Shown piece after piece: positions 1 to 10,639 of a stretch of DNA of 64,000 nt. The notes under the pieces are model-generated. The model was not told the DNA's origin. It searched no databases and saw only the letters and a program-made list of their open reading frames with translations. Origin of the DNA: Paraescarpia echinospica (Eukaryota > Annelida > Polychaeta > Sabellida > Siboglinidae); contig CM034532.1 of the NCBI GenBank assembly GCA_020002185.1, forward strand, positions 46,764,962 to 46,828,961, in the 5' to 3' direction. Position numbers and translations under genes: made by a program. Positions within the stretch are counted from its first letter, which is position 1, and every line of letters starts with the position of its first letter.

Positions 1-228
1 GCAGCACAGGCCAGGGCCCGGGAGCAGTCCTCTTAGGCCGTCAGAGCACCAGCGGCTGTGGCAGAGCCGGTTGACGAGGCCAATCGCCTGGCTACGGCAG
101 TTGCGTCTTCTTTGGCAGCTCATCGGCGCTGGGAGGCCGACATTGAAAGTCGATTGGACGCCACAGAACAATTGAGGCGCGAATTACGCGAAATGAGAAC
201 ATTGCTACAGAGTTTACAATTTGGGTAA
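1..228 (+). pseudogene. Coiled-coil C-terminal exon remnant (left copy)
   Basis: Reading from base 1, the frame gives an Ala/Arg/Glu/Gln-rich peptide, a TAG at 34-36, then about 63 residues ending in LREMRTLLQSLQFG and TAA at 226-228. The segment after the TAG (ANRLATAVASSLAAHRRWEADIESRL and on to the stop) is strongly helical with heptad-like Leu/Ala spacing. The mirror copy at 61,479-61,748 has the same TAG and a plausible upstream splice acceptor. The parent protein is not recognised. The shared stop suggests a pseudogene or mobile-element remnant. Confidence 0.45.
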
Positions 229-424
229 CGCCAGTTTTAATGGAAAAATTAAACATATTGATATTGTGGTCCTTTTCAAGGGTGGCCGCTTTCAGGGGTT
301 ATACTGTATGAATTTGCATCTTAGCGCTGTGGGTATATGGCGCATCCCCTGAGTGGCGGGTGGGGGAGCCCTCCTCTGGGGGTTGCATGTGAATAATACG
401 GAATAGCGTGCCGTGGACCGACGT

Positions 425-655
425 ACCGTAGGAGAATGGAAAATTCTGATTTCAAACCCGGGTAGATGGAGCTCGTTAGCCCTGCAGGCTAGTTCATCTA
501 GAAGATGGAAAACTCTGATTCCAAACCCGGGTAGATGGAGCTGGTCAGTCTAGGAGGGTAGTTCATCTAGGAGATGGAAAACTCTGACTCTAAACCCGGG
601 TAAATCGTTAGCTCTGGATGGTAGTTCAACTAGGAGAAGGTAAACTCTGATTCCA
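425..655 (+). repeat. ~65-bp tandem repeat in LINE A leader
   Basis: About three and a half units share the core AACCCGGGTAGATGGAGCT followed by a TTCATCTAG(A/G)AGATGG block. The mirror array (about 60,985-61,270) has one extra unit. Tandem repeats in 5' leaders are common in LINEs. Confidence 0.75.
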
Positions 656-1017
656 TACATCCATGTTTTATAGGCACCGTCCTCTGTTTCGCGGCTACAC
701 CCTGTTGAGGGAGAGGCTAAGGGAGTAAACCCTGAGCACAAATCAGGAGCTGGAGTCTCCAAGGTAGTCTAATGTTGAAATCTGCACTCTTTTGGCAAAT
801 TCTGCGGCGTGACTGGTGCCAAGCAGAATCGGCGTTGCCTTTCCCTTGGATTTATCAGTGATAGTGATGTGGAGACGGGGCACCCGGTGCGTGGGCTACA
901 GTCTGTTCTCCATATCATTTTGCCCAGGCTTGCGCCCTGGAGAGGAAACTCCAGCTTCGTTTCACAGCGAAGAAACAATGCGGGAAGCAGCAGTCTACCG
1001 GTTATAAGTCTCAGTGT

Positions 1018-1982
1018 TTGATTGGCGCAGAGCGAGGCGCCAAGCGTTGCTTCCGTCGTTGGGAGGTGTCCTTGGACCCCGTTGGACAACTACCGCCCGC
1101 CCCAAGCAGGGTTGCCCCCGGCCAATTAGGTGTTGTCCCGCCACAGTTCACCTGCGTCACTGGGTGCATGGGGCTTAGGGTTCTTCAATCCAACAAGAGG
1201 ACTGAAAGTCTTGCACCAGGCAAAGGAAGAACAAATAATAAAAGGAATGCAACAGTACTTAAACAGGGAACCTGGAATGTATGCACCATGACAACCGGTC
1301 TGACAGAAGACCGGAAGGTAAGTAAAAGACTGCAACGATCTGACCATTACAAGAAGGACCCACATCAAAAGCAACCTTCTCACTCGCACATTTCACAGCG
1401 CAGACTGTGACACCGACCACTCCCTAGTCTGCTGCAAGGTCAAACTCCAGCCAAAGATGGTCCATCGTGCCAAACCGGCTGGGAAGACCTGAATCGATGG
1501 CAATAAGTCATCACGCCCTGACAGAAGAGTTTGTGAAAACCATTGATGCCGCACTAAACGCTGATCCCCCACTTGGCAATGCCCAACAAATATTAGACCA
1601 CCTTAGGGACACCCTTCACAGTTCAGCGCTGGCAACATTTGGGACGAAACAGGGACAGACCAACGATTGGCTCGAGGCTAGATCCCACAAACTTACGCCA
1701 GTCATCGAGGCGAGGCGTATTGCGCTCACTGACCACAAGCGTTGTCCAAGTCAGAAGATATTGCAGGCACTCAGAACACCAAGAAGCAAGGTCCAGAAAA
1801 CTGTAAGACGTTGCGCAAATGACTGCTGGCTGCAGCTCTGCCAAAGTATTCAATCTTCAGCTAACTCAGGGCACACCAGGGGTATGTACGACGGTATAAA
1901 GAAGGCCATTGGATCAACGCAGAGCAAAACAGCCCCACCGAAATCCGCTTCAGGTGAGATCACCCAGGACAAAGGTATATAG
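1018..1982 (+). pseudogene. LINE A endonuclease/linker remnant
   Basis: Two open stretches in different frames, 1,018-1,410 and 1,467-1,982. The first contains the typical start of an apurinic-type endonuclease domain (GTWNVCTM). The second resembles the helical linker before the RT in this LINE family (ALTEEFVKTIDAALNADP and onward). The central endonuclease catalytic core is missing. The mirror copy (60,620 down to 59,680) has the same structure with a few substitutions. Confidence 0.65.
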
Positions 1983-1987
1983 ATGAA

Positions 1988-3141
1988 GTGGTGGGTGGAA
2001 AGCTGTACTCCAGAGTGAACACCGTGTCTGCGTCAGCCTTGGATGCCATAGAATGCCTGCCGGTGACGGAGGAGCTGGATGAGAACCCCTCCATTGAAAA
2101 GCTGAGCAAGGCAATAGACAGTCTGAAAGCAGGGAAAGCACCCGGAAAGGTTCCCCTCAGAGGTTATCAAGTGCGGGAAGAGCACCCTCCTAGCGCCATC
2201 TGCATGAAGGAGCAGTACCGCAAGACATGAGAGATGCAAACATAGTCACCCTGTATAAGAACAAAGGCGACAGAAGTGACTGCAACAACTATACAGGAAT
2301 CTCTCTGCTGAGCATTGTTGGAAAACTCTTTGCACGTGTCGTATTAAACAGACTGCAGAAAATCGCCGACAGGGTATATCCCGAGTCGCAGTGCGGATTC
2401 AGGGCAAATTGGTCCACAGTTGACATGATCTTCTCACTGAGACATCTACTGGAGAAGTGCAGGGAGCAAAGGAAGCCCCTATACATCGCTTTCATAGACT
2501 TCACCAAGACCTTTGACCTTGTCAGCAGAGACGGCCTATTCAAGATATTGGGCAAGATCGGCTGTCCGCATAAACTTCTCAGTATGATTGAGTCATTCCA
2601 CCTAGACACGAAAGGAACAGTACAGTACAAAGATTCATCCTCAGAGATCTTCGACATTCACAACGGCGTCAAGCAGGGGTGCGTGCTCGCCCCAACCCTG
2701 TTTTGGATCTTCTTCGTGCTGTTGCTGAGGCAAGCCTTCGGATCATCAACTGGGGGAGTGTACTTGCATACCAGATCGGATGGAAGACTGTTCAACATCT
2801 CCCGCCTGAAGGCAAACACCAAAGTGCGCGCGGCACTCGTCCGTGGGGTGCTTTTTGCAGACGATGCTGCACTGACCTGTCATACAGAGGAGCAACTGCA
2901 GAGTCTCATAAACCGTCTATCACGTGCACGTCAGGACTTTAGCCTTAATAAGACAAACGTGATGGGACAAGATGTTGTGGCGCCTCCTGTTATCACTATT
3001 AATAACTACAAACTGGAAGTTGTCCATCAGTTTGTGTACCTGGGGTCTGCCATAACTGACAACCTCTCGCTTGAGACTGAAGTCGGCAGGCGCGTTGATC
3101 GAGCCTTTACAACTCTGGCCGGACTGACGACAAGAGTGTGA
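1988..3141 (+). pseudogene. LINE A reverse transcriptase (left copy, frameshifted)
   Basis: The RT reads in two pieces. 1,988-2,230 carries the conserved entry KAPGK and then loses frame. 2,227-3,141 carries the rest: NYTGISLLSIVGK, the fingers/palm IDFTKTFD, NGVKQGCVLAPTLF and the catalytic FADD at about codon 214. Key aspartates are intact in the second piece. A stop and frameshift near 3,141-3,176 separate it from the C-terminal tail. Such proteins prime cDNA synthesis at nicked target DNA; this copy cannot make a full product. Confidence 0.85.
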
Positions 3142-3175
3142 TGCAACGAAAAAATTACTAACTAAACACACGAAA

Positions 3176-3403
3176 GTGGCAGTTTACAGGGCCTGCGTCC
3201 TGAGCACGCTCTTATATGGCAGCGCGTCATCGACCCTGTACTCCAGTCAAGAGAAACGCCTGAACTCCGTCCTTTATCAACTTTTCTGCACCACCAATTT
3301 CTACGATCTATCTCCGCCAAATATAGCCTCGATACATCAGATTACCTTGACAACTCGTCTCGATCGTCTGACTTATTGTGAGTATTTTATTTGGTTACTA
3401 TAG
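3176..3403 (+). pseudogene. LINE A RT C-terminal tail
   Basis: Reads MAVYRACVLSTLLYGSASST and onward, the usual post-palm region of this LINE family (AVYRACVLSTLLYGSE-type). It sits in a different frame from the RT core, after an in-frame stop. The 3' end of the element is close to 3,420. The mirror copy at 58,451-58,708 is almost identical. Confidence 0.7.
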
Positions 3404-3439
3404 TTACTATTACTTAGTGAGTCTGACTTTTGAGAATAT

Positions 3440-3660
3440 TTTATTTAGCTACTAGTGTAGTGGTTAGTACATCCACCTGGCATGCCAGATTCTGAATTCG
3501 AAACCCGTACCGGGCAGGCATGATATTTGGTGTAAAAACCTGACTCGGAGATCATGGTAATGTCGATCCCGTTTCAATTTGGGACGTAAACGAACAACTA
3601 AGGACGACAAACACCCTAGCAATGACCACCTTCAGTGCCAGGCTGCCAGCGTAGAAAGGT
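3440..3660 (+). mobile_element. tRNA-derived SINE (left copy)
   Basis: A pol III A box (TAGTGTAGTGG, 3,453-3,463) and a B box (GAATTCGAAACC, 3,494-3,505) are spaced as in a tRNA, followed by a non-tRNA body including CCCGTTTCAATTTGGGACG. No cloverleaf can be completed, so it is a SINE head and not a tRNA gene. It abuts the 3' end of LINE A and is present in both arms. Confidence 0.6.
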
Positions 3661-3848
3661 TGGTTTGGCGATAATGTTCTGAAAAAGGCTCACTATTTTA
3701 ATGAGACCTCATAAGACCATACTATTATATAGTAACCACAATTATACAGACTAGTCAATTAATAGAATGTTGCCGAGCGCTGGAAACAACTAGAACTAGA
3801 ACTATAGTGTAGGTAGTTAACTATATTGTGCATCTACTATACTTGCAG

Positions 3849-3971
3849 ATTCTCATCATGGCCTACGTTGTGGCAGTCTACTCAGACTCGATCTTCAAGT
3901 ACCTGCCACAGAGACTGTTGACTTCGATCTGCACTGCAGACATGGTGGTCGTGTCAACGACATTCGCAAAG
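3849..3971 (+). CDS. SGNH/GDSL-hydrolase-like exon 1 (block I)
   Basis: An exon between an AG acceptor (TTGCAG, 3,843-3,848) and a GT donor (GTAAGA at 3,972). The first codon is completed from the previous exon. The frame reads (x)SHHGLRCGSLLRLDLQ, matching block I GDSH of SGNH esterases if the split codon is Asp, then HCRHGGRVNDIRK. It ends in phase 1 and joins 4,253-4,448 to give the block III motif. No upstream exon with the Gly-Asp was identified. SGNH proteins hydrolyse esters, and such domains also occur in retroelement proteins. The mirror copy is 57,913-58,035. Confidence 0.55.
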
Positions 3972-4020
3972 GTAAGATTTGTTTTTGCTTAGATCTGATT
4001 GTTCAGTTTAACAGTTGAGG

Positions 4021-4062
4021 AATTTATATATATATATATATATTTATGTATATATATATATA
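4021..4062. repeat. (TA)n microsatellite in SGNH intron
   Basis: Two short TA runs separated by TTTATG. The mirror is at about 57,818-57,860. Confidence 0.9.
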
Positions 4063-4252
4063 CTTTATGATTGATTCTTTTTCTCATAGTTTTGTGTCCA
4101 TACTGCACGAGAGACCTAAATGTGATTGTAAACAAAGAAGATTGAGAATCATTACAGTGAATGTATATAATTGTATAATAAATTCACAATAAATGTCCTT
4201 CTCATAACATGGAACAATTATAATAAATAGCTGACTTAACGTATATTTTCAG

Positions 4253-4448
4253 TACTTGCTGAGACAGACCCTCTGGGTATTGATGCAGTACTTCTGCATG
4301 GCGGCACGAACCACTTACAAACCATCTGCAACAACATCCGCCAACTAGACAAGACACTCGATCAACACCGGCGACTGATTGTAGGCACACAGGACATGTA
4401 CCCTGGAGTGCCTCTTGTTATGTCTGCAGTACTCCCCCGTTATGATGA
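4253..4448 (+). CDS. SGNH/GDSL-hydrolase-like exon 2 (block III)
   Basis: An acceptor (TTTTCAG) precedes 4,253 and a strong donor (GTGAGT) follows 4,448. In phase with the previous exon it reads VLAETDPLGIDAVLLHGGTN, then HL and on through VMSAVLPRYDE. GGTNH is the block III Gly-x-Asn motif that forms the oxyanion hole. The catalytic block V His motif is absent: reading into the next exon gives a stop at 4,886-4,888. The product would therefore be truncated, or the exon may be skipped. The mirror copy is 57,434-57,629, where Thr in ETDPL is Ile. Confidence 0.55.
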
Positions 4449-4848
4449 GTGAGTACCATTAATATAGTAATCTAACAAACTTTTCGTATTAAAAAACACT
4501 AGTCTGTATTATTGTATTTGATTGAATTTTTACAGTTGTCTAAATAATATAATTGTACTCCATTACTATTAACAAGTATGAGTGCCAGTAAAATATGGTT
4601 ACAGATGAAGACCTTTTTTATTGGTGGCTCATGAACAGTCTCTATGTTACGTCTTAACATTATTAATGTAGTTTTTTATGTATTACCAAGTTTAGGACAA
4701 TATCGAAATGCTCACCAAACAGTTATTATTTTTAACATTTAATTAATTTACTTTGACTAACTTATTTCTGGTGCTGTGGAAATTATGCATGGTAATTGAT
4801 TACATTAATACATATTTACCCTGGAAATGACATAACATCTTATTGCAG
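4449..4848. other. AT-rich intron, nothing else seen
   Basis: Very AT-rich, with scattered homopolymer runs and no recognisable gene or repeat. It ends in a good acceptor (TTATTGCAG). It is retained in the right arm. Confidence 0.5.
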
Positions 4849-5375
4849 AGACAGCATTCTTGGTGCGAAATTCACTTTTGTTGACTAATAATATAACGGA
4901 AAATCAGTTCAGGTTGATTGTGCAAGGGGAAAATGCAAATCATTTGAATAAATCTCTGGCATTACAAATACAAACATTGATTGATAGAACAGTTCCCAGA
5001 CATGCACATGACACTGTGCGTGGCGCTACTAATTTAGCTAAATTTCAAAATCAGGTGAACTCTTCCAAGGGTAAATTATTGAAATGTATTATGAAAGGCA
5101 TAGATCTAGTTCAGGCAGGACAACTCAATCTGATTCAAAATTGGGAACAACATGGATGGGTGTTGGTTACTTCAGAAGACCGAAAACAATCCGGAAATGA
5201 TCATGATTATTCCCTAATTGCAGCTAGTCAAAATTTGCTTACACAGTTGAACACACAGGCAGCTAAGACATTCCATGGTGTTGTAGCCCAGTGCCAGATG
5301 ATGGGGTTTACGTTGTTAATATATTTCTTAATATTTGCTTTAGGTTTTGTTTTGGCCAGGAGTTGGTATCATTAG
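4849..5375 (+). CDS. Unknown exon/ORF with C-terminal hydrophobic segment
   Basis: Open from the acceptor at 4,848 to TGA at 5,375, reading ETAFLVRNSLLLTNNITENQ and on, ending in a hydrophobic run (FTLLIYFLIFALGFVLA). No family is recognised. The frame fits SGNH exon 1 (phase 1 into GAG) but not exon 2. A good donor inside (CAG|GTGAAC at 5,055) and an acceptor (GCTTTAG at 5,343) would remove the hydrophobic part and lead in phase 0 into the VNTR frame. In the mirror copy (56,506-57,032) a Trp codon is TAG, lying in the part this splice would remove. Confidence 0.4.
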
Positions 5376-6354
5376 ACCAGTAGTGAGTGTAGTAAGACAA
5401 ACAGCGAGTATACCTAGGCCAGGAGTTAGTATCGTTAGACCAGCAGTGAGTGTAGTAAGACAAGCAGCGAGTATACCTAGGCCAGGAGTTAGTATCGTTA
5501 GACCATTAGTGAGTGTAGTAAGACAAGCAGCGAGTATACCTAGGCCAGGAGTTAGTATCGTTAGACCAGTAGTGAGTGTAGTAAGACAAGCAGCGAGTTT
5601 ACCTAGGCCAGGAGTTAGTATCGTTAGACCAGCAGTGAGTGTAGTAAGACAAACAGCGAGTATACCTAGGCCAGGAGTTAGTATCGTTAGACCAGTAGTG
5701 AGTGTAGTAAGACAAGCAGCGAGTTTACCTAGGCCAGGAGTTAGTATCGTTAGACCAGCAGTGAGTGTAGTAAGACAAGCAGCGAGTTTACCTAGGCCAG
5801 GAGTTAGTATCGTTAGACCAGTAGTGAGTGTAGTAAGACAAGCAGCGAGTTTACCTAGGCCAGGAGTTAGTATCGTTAGATCAGTAGTGAGTGTAGTAAG
5901 ACAAGCAGCGAGTATACCTAGGCCAGGAGTTAGTATCGTTAGACCAATAGTGAGTGTAGTAAGACAAGCAGCGAGTATACCTAGGCCAGGAGTTAGTATC
6001 GTTAGACCAGTAGTGAGTGTAGTAAGACAAGCAGCGAGTATAGTCAGACCAAGAGCAATTTTAGTTACGCCAGGAGGTACGTTAATTACACTAGAAGCCA
6101 GTTTAGTTAGGCCAACACATAGTTTAGTTAGACCAGGAGCAAGTGTACTTAGACCAGGAGCAAGTTTACATAGACCAGAAACAAGTTTACTTAGACCAGG
6201 AGCAAGTTTACATAGACCAGGAGCAAGTTTACTTCGACCAGGAGATAGCTTAGTTATACCAGGAGGTAGTTTAATTAGATCAATATATAATTTAATTAGA
6301 CCAGGAGGTACTGGTAGTTTAGTTAAGCCAGGAGAAAGACCAAGAGCAAACTGA
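5344..6354 (+). CDS. Repetitive ORF encoded by the 63-bp VNTR (left copy)
   Basis: An uninterrupted frame of about 335 codons with no in-frame stop until TGA at 6,352. Eleven 21-residue units each consist of three 7-residue blocks (RPGVSIV, RPVVSVV, RQAASIP), followed by about 14 looser 7-residue blocks (RPGASLL-like) ending in KPGERPRAN. The composition is Val/Ser/Arg/Pro-rich, low complexity and basic. There is no ATG near the start; a splice acceptor at 5,343 would feed it in frame. A repeat whose length is a multiple of 3 easily stays open, so coding is unproven. The shared terminal peptide in both arms is mild support. Confidence 0.35.
   Translation, partial: VLFWPGVGIIRPVVSVVRQTASIPRPGVSIVRPAVSVVRQAASIPRPGVSIVRPLVSVVRQAASIPRPGVSIVRPVVSVVRQAASLPRPGVSIVRPAVSVVRQTASIPRPGVSIVRPVVSVVRQAASLPRPGVSIVRPAVSVVRQAASLPRPGVSIVRPVVSVVRQAASLPRPGVSIVRSVVSVVRQAASIPRPGVSIVRPIVSVVRQAASIPRPGVSIVRPVVSVVRQAASIVRPRAILVTPGGTLITLEASLVRPTHSLVRPGASVLRPGASLHRPETSLLRPGASLHRPGASLLRPGDSLVIPGGSLIRSIYNLIRPGGTGSLVKPGERPRAN
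5360..6045 (+). repeat. 63-bp minisatellite, 11 units
   Basis: Each 63-bp unit is three diverged 21-bp monomers. Units differ at a few positions (GCAGCG/ACAGCG, GTATACC/GTTTACC, CAGTAG/CAGCAG). The mirror array has about 29 units, so this is a true length-variable VNTR between the two copies. Confidence 0.95.
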
Positions 6355-6476
6355 GTTAGACCAGCAACCAGCTTAGTAATTAGACCAGGAGCCAGCTTAG
6401 TAATTAGACCAAGAAGAAGTTTAGTTAGTACCTTAGTTAGTCCAGGAGGTAGTTTAGTAAGAACAAGAGCCAGTTA
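6046..6476 (+). repeat. Diverged 21-bp monomer array flanking the VNTR
   Basis: About 20 irregular copies of AGACCAGGAGCAAGTTTACTT-like 21-mers, the likely ancestral monomer from which the 63-bp trimer unit was amplified. Similar monomers recur at 7,548-7,725 in a duplicated block. Confidence 0.85.
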
Positions 6477-6499
6477 ATAAACCATTAATAGTTTACCTT

Positions 6500-7160
6500 A
6501 ATGTAGTTTTTACTGTTTTAGACTTTACACAGGAAACTCTCACAAAACAACTGCATTTCAAAGGAAGAAATGAGAATATTTAATGTACTTTTTGCTGTTT
6601 TACACTTTACAACAGGAGACTCTCACACTACAGCTGCACTTCAAAAGAAGAAATGAGAATATTTAATGTAGTTTGTATCTGTTTTACACTTTACAACAGG
6701 AGACTCACACTACAGCTGCACTTCAAAAGAAGAAATGTGACTATTTAATGTTCTTTTTTTGTTTTATACTTTACAACAGGAGACTCTCACACTACAGCTG
6801 CACTTCAAAAGAAGAAATGAGAATATTTAATGTAGTTTGTATCTGTTTTACACTTTACAACAGGAGACTCACACTACAGCTGCACTTCAAAAGAAGAAAT
6901 GTGACTATTTAATGTTCTTTTTTTGTTTTATACTTTACAACAGGAGACTCTCACACTACAGCTGCACTTCAAAAGAAGAAATGTGAATATTTAATGTAGT
7001 TTTGACTGTTTTACACTTTACAACAGGAGACTCACACTACAGCTGCACTTCAAAAGAAGAAATGTGAATATTTAATGTTCTTTTTTTGTTTTATACTTTA
7101 CAACAGGAGACTCTCACACTACAGCTGCACTTCAAAAGAAGAAATGTGGATATGGCTGCC
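6500..7160 (+). repeat. ~76-86-bp tandem array (left copy)
   Basis: About eight units with the core ACTACAGCTGCACTTCAAAA followed by GAAGAAATG and TTTACAACAGGAGACTC. Alternating subtypes have GTTTGTATCTGTTTTACAC or TTCTTTTTTTGTTTTATAC between cores. Small ORFs here are by-products of the repeat. The mirror array (53,420-54,240) has about ten units. Confidence 0.9.
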
Positions 7161-8330
7161 TCTTTCTAGATCATAAAAAACAAACGGCTCATTTCAGAGC
7201 CTCAACTCTTTAACAAAAGAGTTAGCTACCATCATATGAATGTTCAGTAAAAATAAAATGGTTACACATGTACATTGTTGTGTTTTAATAAATATAGTGA
7301 ATGTGACTACAATGAGAAAACCTGTACGTGAGTGCCATTCTAATATGCAGGCATAACAATAATGCAGGCATGACGATAATTCTCATATAGCGAATCAGGA
7401 CACTTTGGTTCGTCAAGAATTTTTGTTAGATTAACGAAGCTAACAGAGTAATTAATAAACTGAATTAGATTACTACGAGAAAACTATATTAACTCTATGT
7501 AATTGAGTGAAAAGTAGATGGTAATTCGGCCGTTCTAGTTCAAATTTGCAGGAGGTAGTTTAATTAGGCCAAGAGGTAGTTTAATTATTCCAGGAGAAAG
7601 TATGTTTAGACCAGGTGCAAATTTAGTTAGACCAGCAGCCAGCTTAGTAATTAGACCAGGAGGTAGTTTAGTTAGTACCTTAGTTAGTCCAGCAGGTAGT
7701 TTAGGAAGACCCGGATCGAGTTAATAAACCATTAATATTTTACATTAATGTAGTTTTTACTGTTTTAAACTTTACAACAGGAGTCTCTCACACTACAGCT
7801 GCACTTCAAAAGAAGAAGTGTGAATATCGCTGCCTCTTTCTAGATCGATCATCGAAAACAAACGGCTCTTTTCAGAGCCAGAATTCTTTCACAAAATAGT
7901 TTGCTACCATCACATGAATGTTCAATAAAAATTAAATGGTTATACACATATACGCTGTTGTGTTATAATAAGTATAGCGAATGTCACTAGAATGAGAAAA
8001 CCTGTGTATGAGTGCCATTCTAATTCGAATATGCAGGCATAACGAAATATATCGAATCAGTACACTTCGGTTCGGTACCCAAAGTCAAGAATTTTCGCTA
8101 GATTAACGAAGCTAACGGAATAATTAATAAGCTGAATGAGATTACTACGTGAAGCCTATATTGACTATATGTAATTGAGTGCAAAGTAGATGGTAATTCG
8201 GCCGTTCTAGCTTAAATTTGCAAGTATAACACCGGTCATTCTCATTTATCGAGTCGGCACATTTCGGTTCGAAACCCAAAAACACAATAGATTACATTAA
8301 CGAAGCGTACGATGTAATTCAGCAAATCGA
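7160..8330 (+). repeat. Local ~670-bp segmental duplication
   Basis: The block running from 21-mer monomers through one 80-bp unit, a GAAAACAAACGGCTC stretch, ATGAATGTTCA and the GCAGGCATAAC region occurs once across 6,260-7,545 (interrupted by the expanded 80-bp array), again at 7,545-8,215, and in part at 8,216-8,330. The copies have diverged by roughly 10-15 percent by eye. No gene is seen. Confidence 0.7.
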
Positions 8331-8545
8331 GACTACAAATTATAGTGTATAATACACTGGTAGATGAAACGTGTACGTATACCCCCAGTTTTATTAAATA
8401 ACTTCGTCAATTCAAATAAATTCTAAATTTGAAAATGTGGGCGCTAACATGAAGGCAATATTATGAGAAGGAAGTTCTCAAGTGTGCGCAACCGGAAGGA
8501 AGTCGTATCTACCGGAAAGAAGTTGCCTCTACCGGAAGGATGTTA

Positions 8546-8779
8546 CTAGTATTGCGAGCGCAGAGGTAAGACGAAATTCAAGGATGTAGTGATTTGGGCG
8601 ACATCGTCAGAAAGCTTGACCGAATGCAACTCGTAGCGGCCAGCGGTAAACGTGTACTGCCCGACTTCGCGATCGTTTGCCACCGTGCGAGACAAGTCGA
8701 TCATTGAACGGACGCGACTCGAGAATTCGACGGCAATCGTCAATTGCCCGGCATCATCACTCGTGCGGCCGAGACACAC
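8546..8779 (-). CDS. Conserved small ORF, unknown (left copy)
   Basis: A 77-codon frame beginning CLGRTSDDAGQLTIAV and containing VGQYTFTAGRYELHSVKL. It is richer in G+C than its surroundings. The right copy (51,787-52,029) keeps the whole frame and has three extra codons (VRR), so the indel between copies is exactly 9 bp and in frame. That suggests coding constraint, possibly a single exon. No family is recognised. Three 20-bp ACCGGAAGGAAGT-type repeats lie just beyond its 3' end (8,489-8,545). Confidence 0.4.
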   Translation of the reverse strand: MCLGRTSDDAGQLTIAVEFSSRVRSMIDLSRTVANDREVGQYTFTAGRYELHSVKLSDDVAQITTSLNFVLPLRSQY

Positions 8780-8950
8780 CGTTCTGTATTCTGAGCTTGG
8801 CGTGTTGACTTCAACAAACGTTCGTATATATTCGAGATGGGACTAGCACAGTGTAAATGTCTATTTTCTGATTTATTCTATTATTTGCTGTATTATGATT
8901 GGTAGTTATATGTGGTTTTGAAGTGAGGTATTACTACCCTTGAAGTATTC

Positions 8951-9789
<839 letters not shown>

Positions 9790-9790
<1 letters not shown>

Positions 9791-9965
9791 GTCACCTAAA
9801 TCAGCAATTAATGCATTAATATCGTTAACTTGCTCCAGTTTCCGGTAGTGGAACAAAGTGTTCTCCACACGGTGCCAGTGTGTGGCCGTCGCTGCTAGAG
9901 CGTCGTATACATCACTGCGAGGAGCTCGTCTTGATGCCGCCTACAACTGTTGAACCGTTTACATG
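9790..9965 (-). pseudogene. Broken copy of the ORF at 50,599-50,850
   Basis: On the minus strand this matches the right-arm ORF (WAALRRAPRSDVYDALAA...) but lacks about 35 bases after the CACTACCGG segment and has a changed end, so the reading frame is lost here. It is either a pseudogene or the allele in which the reading was never coding. Confidence 0.45.
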
Positions 9966-10389
9966 TCGCCCCTAGACCAACCGAATATCAGATTTCTTGC
10001 TGTGTGCTTTAAGTCGTGGCAACTGAAGTGACTTCTGCGTGGAACTGTCAACTAGTTTATGTTATCGTCGATAACTTTAGCGTGCGACGTTGCATCTCCG
10101 TGACATATTCTCTGTCTTTAGTTTCGTTTCCACAGGAGCAGACGCTGCACACATTGATTTCCACTCAACCTGAAGTTGTCATTTCACTTGAAAGTGAATC
10201 TGATCCGGGCAACAGTGCGGATGTTCGCTGGTAAAAACGAAGCGTCTTTCGTACAATGGACACTTGTAGGCGGTATTGTTGTTAATGGACTAGCTGGGAA
10301 CGGGCCGACCGAGAAATCGTGGATGCGTGTGGGAACGCGTGAAATCACAGAGGCGTGTGCAAACAAACGAGGAAAAAAATAAAACAAGG

Positions 10390-10570
10390 AAGCGACTATA
10401 ACTCCAGAACGCGTCGTCTGCTAGCGCGAACGGAACAGCCGCACTGGGTGGAGAATGGACGCGGTTGCTCCGTGCGGGTCGACCGATTAACTTCGCCGTG
10501 GGCAGGCGTGATACGTACGTACGTTGGGGAAACGCTACATGCCCGACTGTTCATGCACATGACGTCACCC
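10390..10570. promoter_or_regulatory. CpG-rich block with palindromic CRE
   Basis: A stretch unusually rich in CpG for this window (GCGCGAACGG, GGACGCGG, GTGCGGGTCGACCG), ending with TGACGTCA at 10,560-10,567, the perfect cAMP-response-element palindrome. The mirror copy keeps TGACGTCA (50,033-50,040). It could be a promoter for the ORF on the far side (50,599-50,850 orientation). No TATA box or initiator can be assigned, and function is inference. Confidence 0.3.
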
Positions 10571-10639
10571 ATTTGCATGTCACCCATGTGCACTTTCTTT
10601 ATTTACATGCCTGCGCATGGATATAGTCAGATATGGCGC

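Larger units (their letters stand above)
229..3420 (+). mobile_element. LINE A, degenerate non-LTR retrotransposon (left copy)
   Basis: This is a LINE-type element with a GC-rich leader, a short tandem repeat in the leader (about 425-655), an endonuclease remnant (1,018-1,500), a linker ORF (1,467-1,982), a reverse transcriptase ORF (2,227-3,141) and the C-terminal RT tail (3,176-3,403). The type is the endonuclease-RT family often mis-named craniofacial development protein 2-like in invertebrate annotations. Most of the endonuclease is deleted: its N-terminal GTWNVCTM motif lies only about 50 codons before its C-terminal DTDHSLVCCKV motif. Several frameshifts and stops separate the ORFs, so it is inactive. 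The mirror copy is at 58,451-61,440. Confidence 0.85.

Noticed and set aside
3451..3506. tRNA gene
   Set aside because: A and B boxes are present, but acceptor and anticodon stems cannot be formed; it is better explained as a SINE head.
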